The notes beneath the pieces were generated by a model that was given only the letters and a program-made list of their open reading frames with translations, made no database searches and was not told the origin of the DNA. A program made the translations under genes and the position numbers. Of a stretch of DNA of 5,635 nt, positions 5,580-5,635 are shown one piece after another (the stretch's first letter is position 1; the number at the start of each line of letters is the position of its first letter). Source of the stretch: Methanothrix sp. (lineage in GTDB: Archaea; Halobacteriota; Methanosarcinia; Methanotrichales; Methanotrichaceae); assembly GCA_028679775.1 (NCBI GenBank), contig JAJRAX010000120.1, positions 1 through 5,635 of the forward strand. The letters are read 5' to 3'.

Positions 5580-5635
5580 ATGGCAGACATAAAGTTGGAT
5601 ATATCCCCCATGTATGAGGGCGAGAGAATCAGAAA
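5580..5635 (+). CDS. cdhC: CO dehydrogenase/acetyl-CoA synthase beta subunit (acetyl-CoA synthase), 5' end only
   Basis: The first 18 codons read MADIKLDISPMYEGERIR and run off the window. The DISPMYEGERIR segment closely resembles the start of methanogen CdhC (I recall ISPMFEGERVR in Methanosarcina). CdhC carries the Ni-Ni-[4Fe-4S] A-cluster that makes or breaks the acetyl C-C and C-S bonds of acetyl-CoA; those ligands lie outside this window. Position after cdhA and cdhB supports the call. The 33-nt gap without a terminator-like T tract suggests it is cotranscribed with cdhAB. Confidence 0.9.
   Translation, partial: MADIKLDISPMYEGERIR

Overview
The window looks like chromosomal DNA of an aceticlastic methanogenic archaeon, most likely a Methanothrix (Methanosaeta)-type member of the Methanosarcinales. 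The reasons are an archaeal CO dehydrogenase/acetyl-CoA synthase gene cluster in the order cdhA-cdhB-cdhC, archaeal-style TATA elements, and an archaeal CobD/Cys-rich/CbiB corrinoid cluster. Genus assignment is inference from protein character; no search was run.

Layout: two divergent operons face away from a 233-bp AT-rich intergenic region (2311-2543). Leftward (minus strand) are cobD (L-threonine-phosphate decarboxylase, 2310-1216), a small Cys-rich protein gene that overlaps the cobD end by 13 nt in another frame (1228-986), and cbiB (adenosylcobinamide-phosphate synthase, best start 966, end 34). A possible further minus-strand gene begins with an ATGA overlap at the cbiB stop and leaves the window. 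Rightward (plus strand) are cdhA (CODH alpha subunit, 2544-4961), cdhB (epsilon subunit, 4983-5546) and the first 18 codons of cdhC (acetyl-CoA synthase beta subunit, from 5580). Gaps between the cdh genes are short and each carries a Shine-Dalgarno sequence.

How they fit together: CdhA and CdhB form the alpha2-epsilon2 CO dehydrogenase that oxidises the carbonyl released from acetyl-CoA by CdhC; the remaining CODH/ACS part (CdhDE, outside the window) is a corrinoid Fe-S protein. CobD makes aminopropanol phosphate and CbiB attaches it to adenosylcobyric acid, so the left operon supplies the corrinoid pathway and the right operon encodes a major corrinoid user.

Most notable points: CdhA keeps the residues for clusters B, C, E and F but appears to lack both cysteines expected for the intersubunit D-cluster; and the metal-binding Cys-rich tail that is fused to CobD in Methanosarcina mazei is here a separate, overlapping gene. 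The intergenic region also has a 13-bp dyad just upstream of the likely cdhA TATA box. No RNA genes, mobile elements, CRISPR arrays or riboswitches were recognised.
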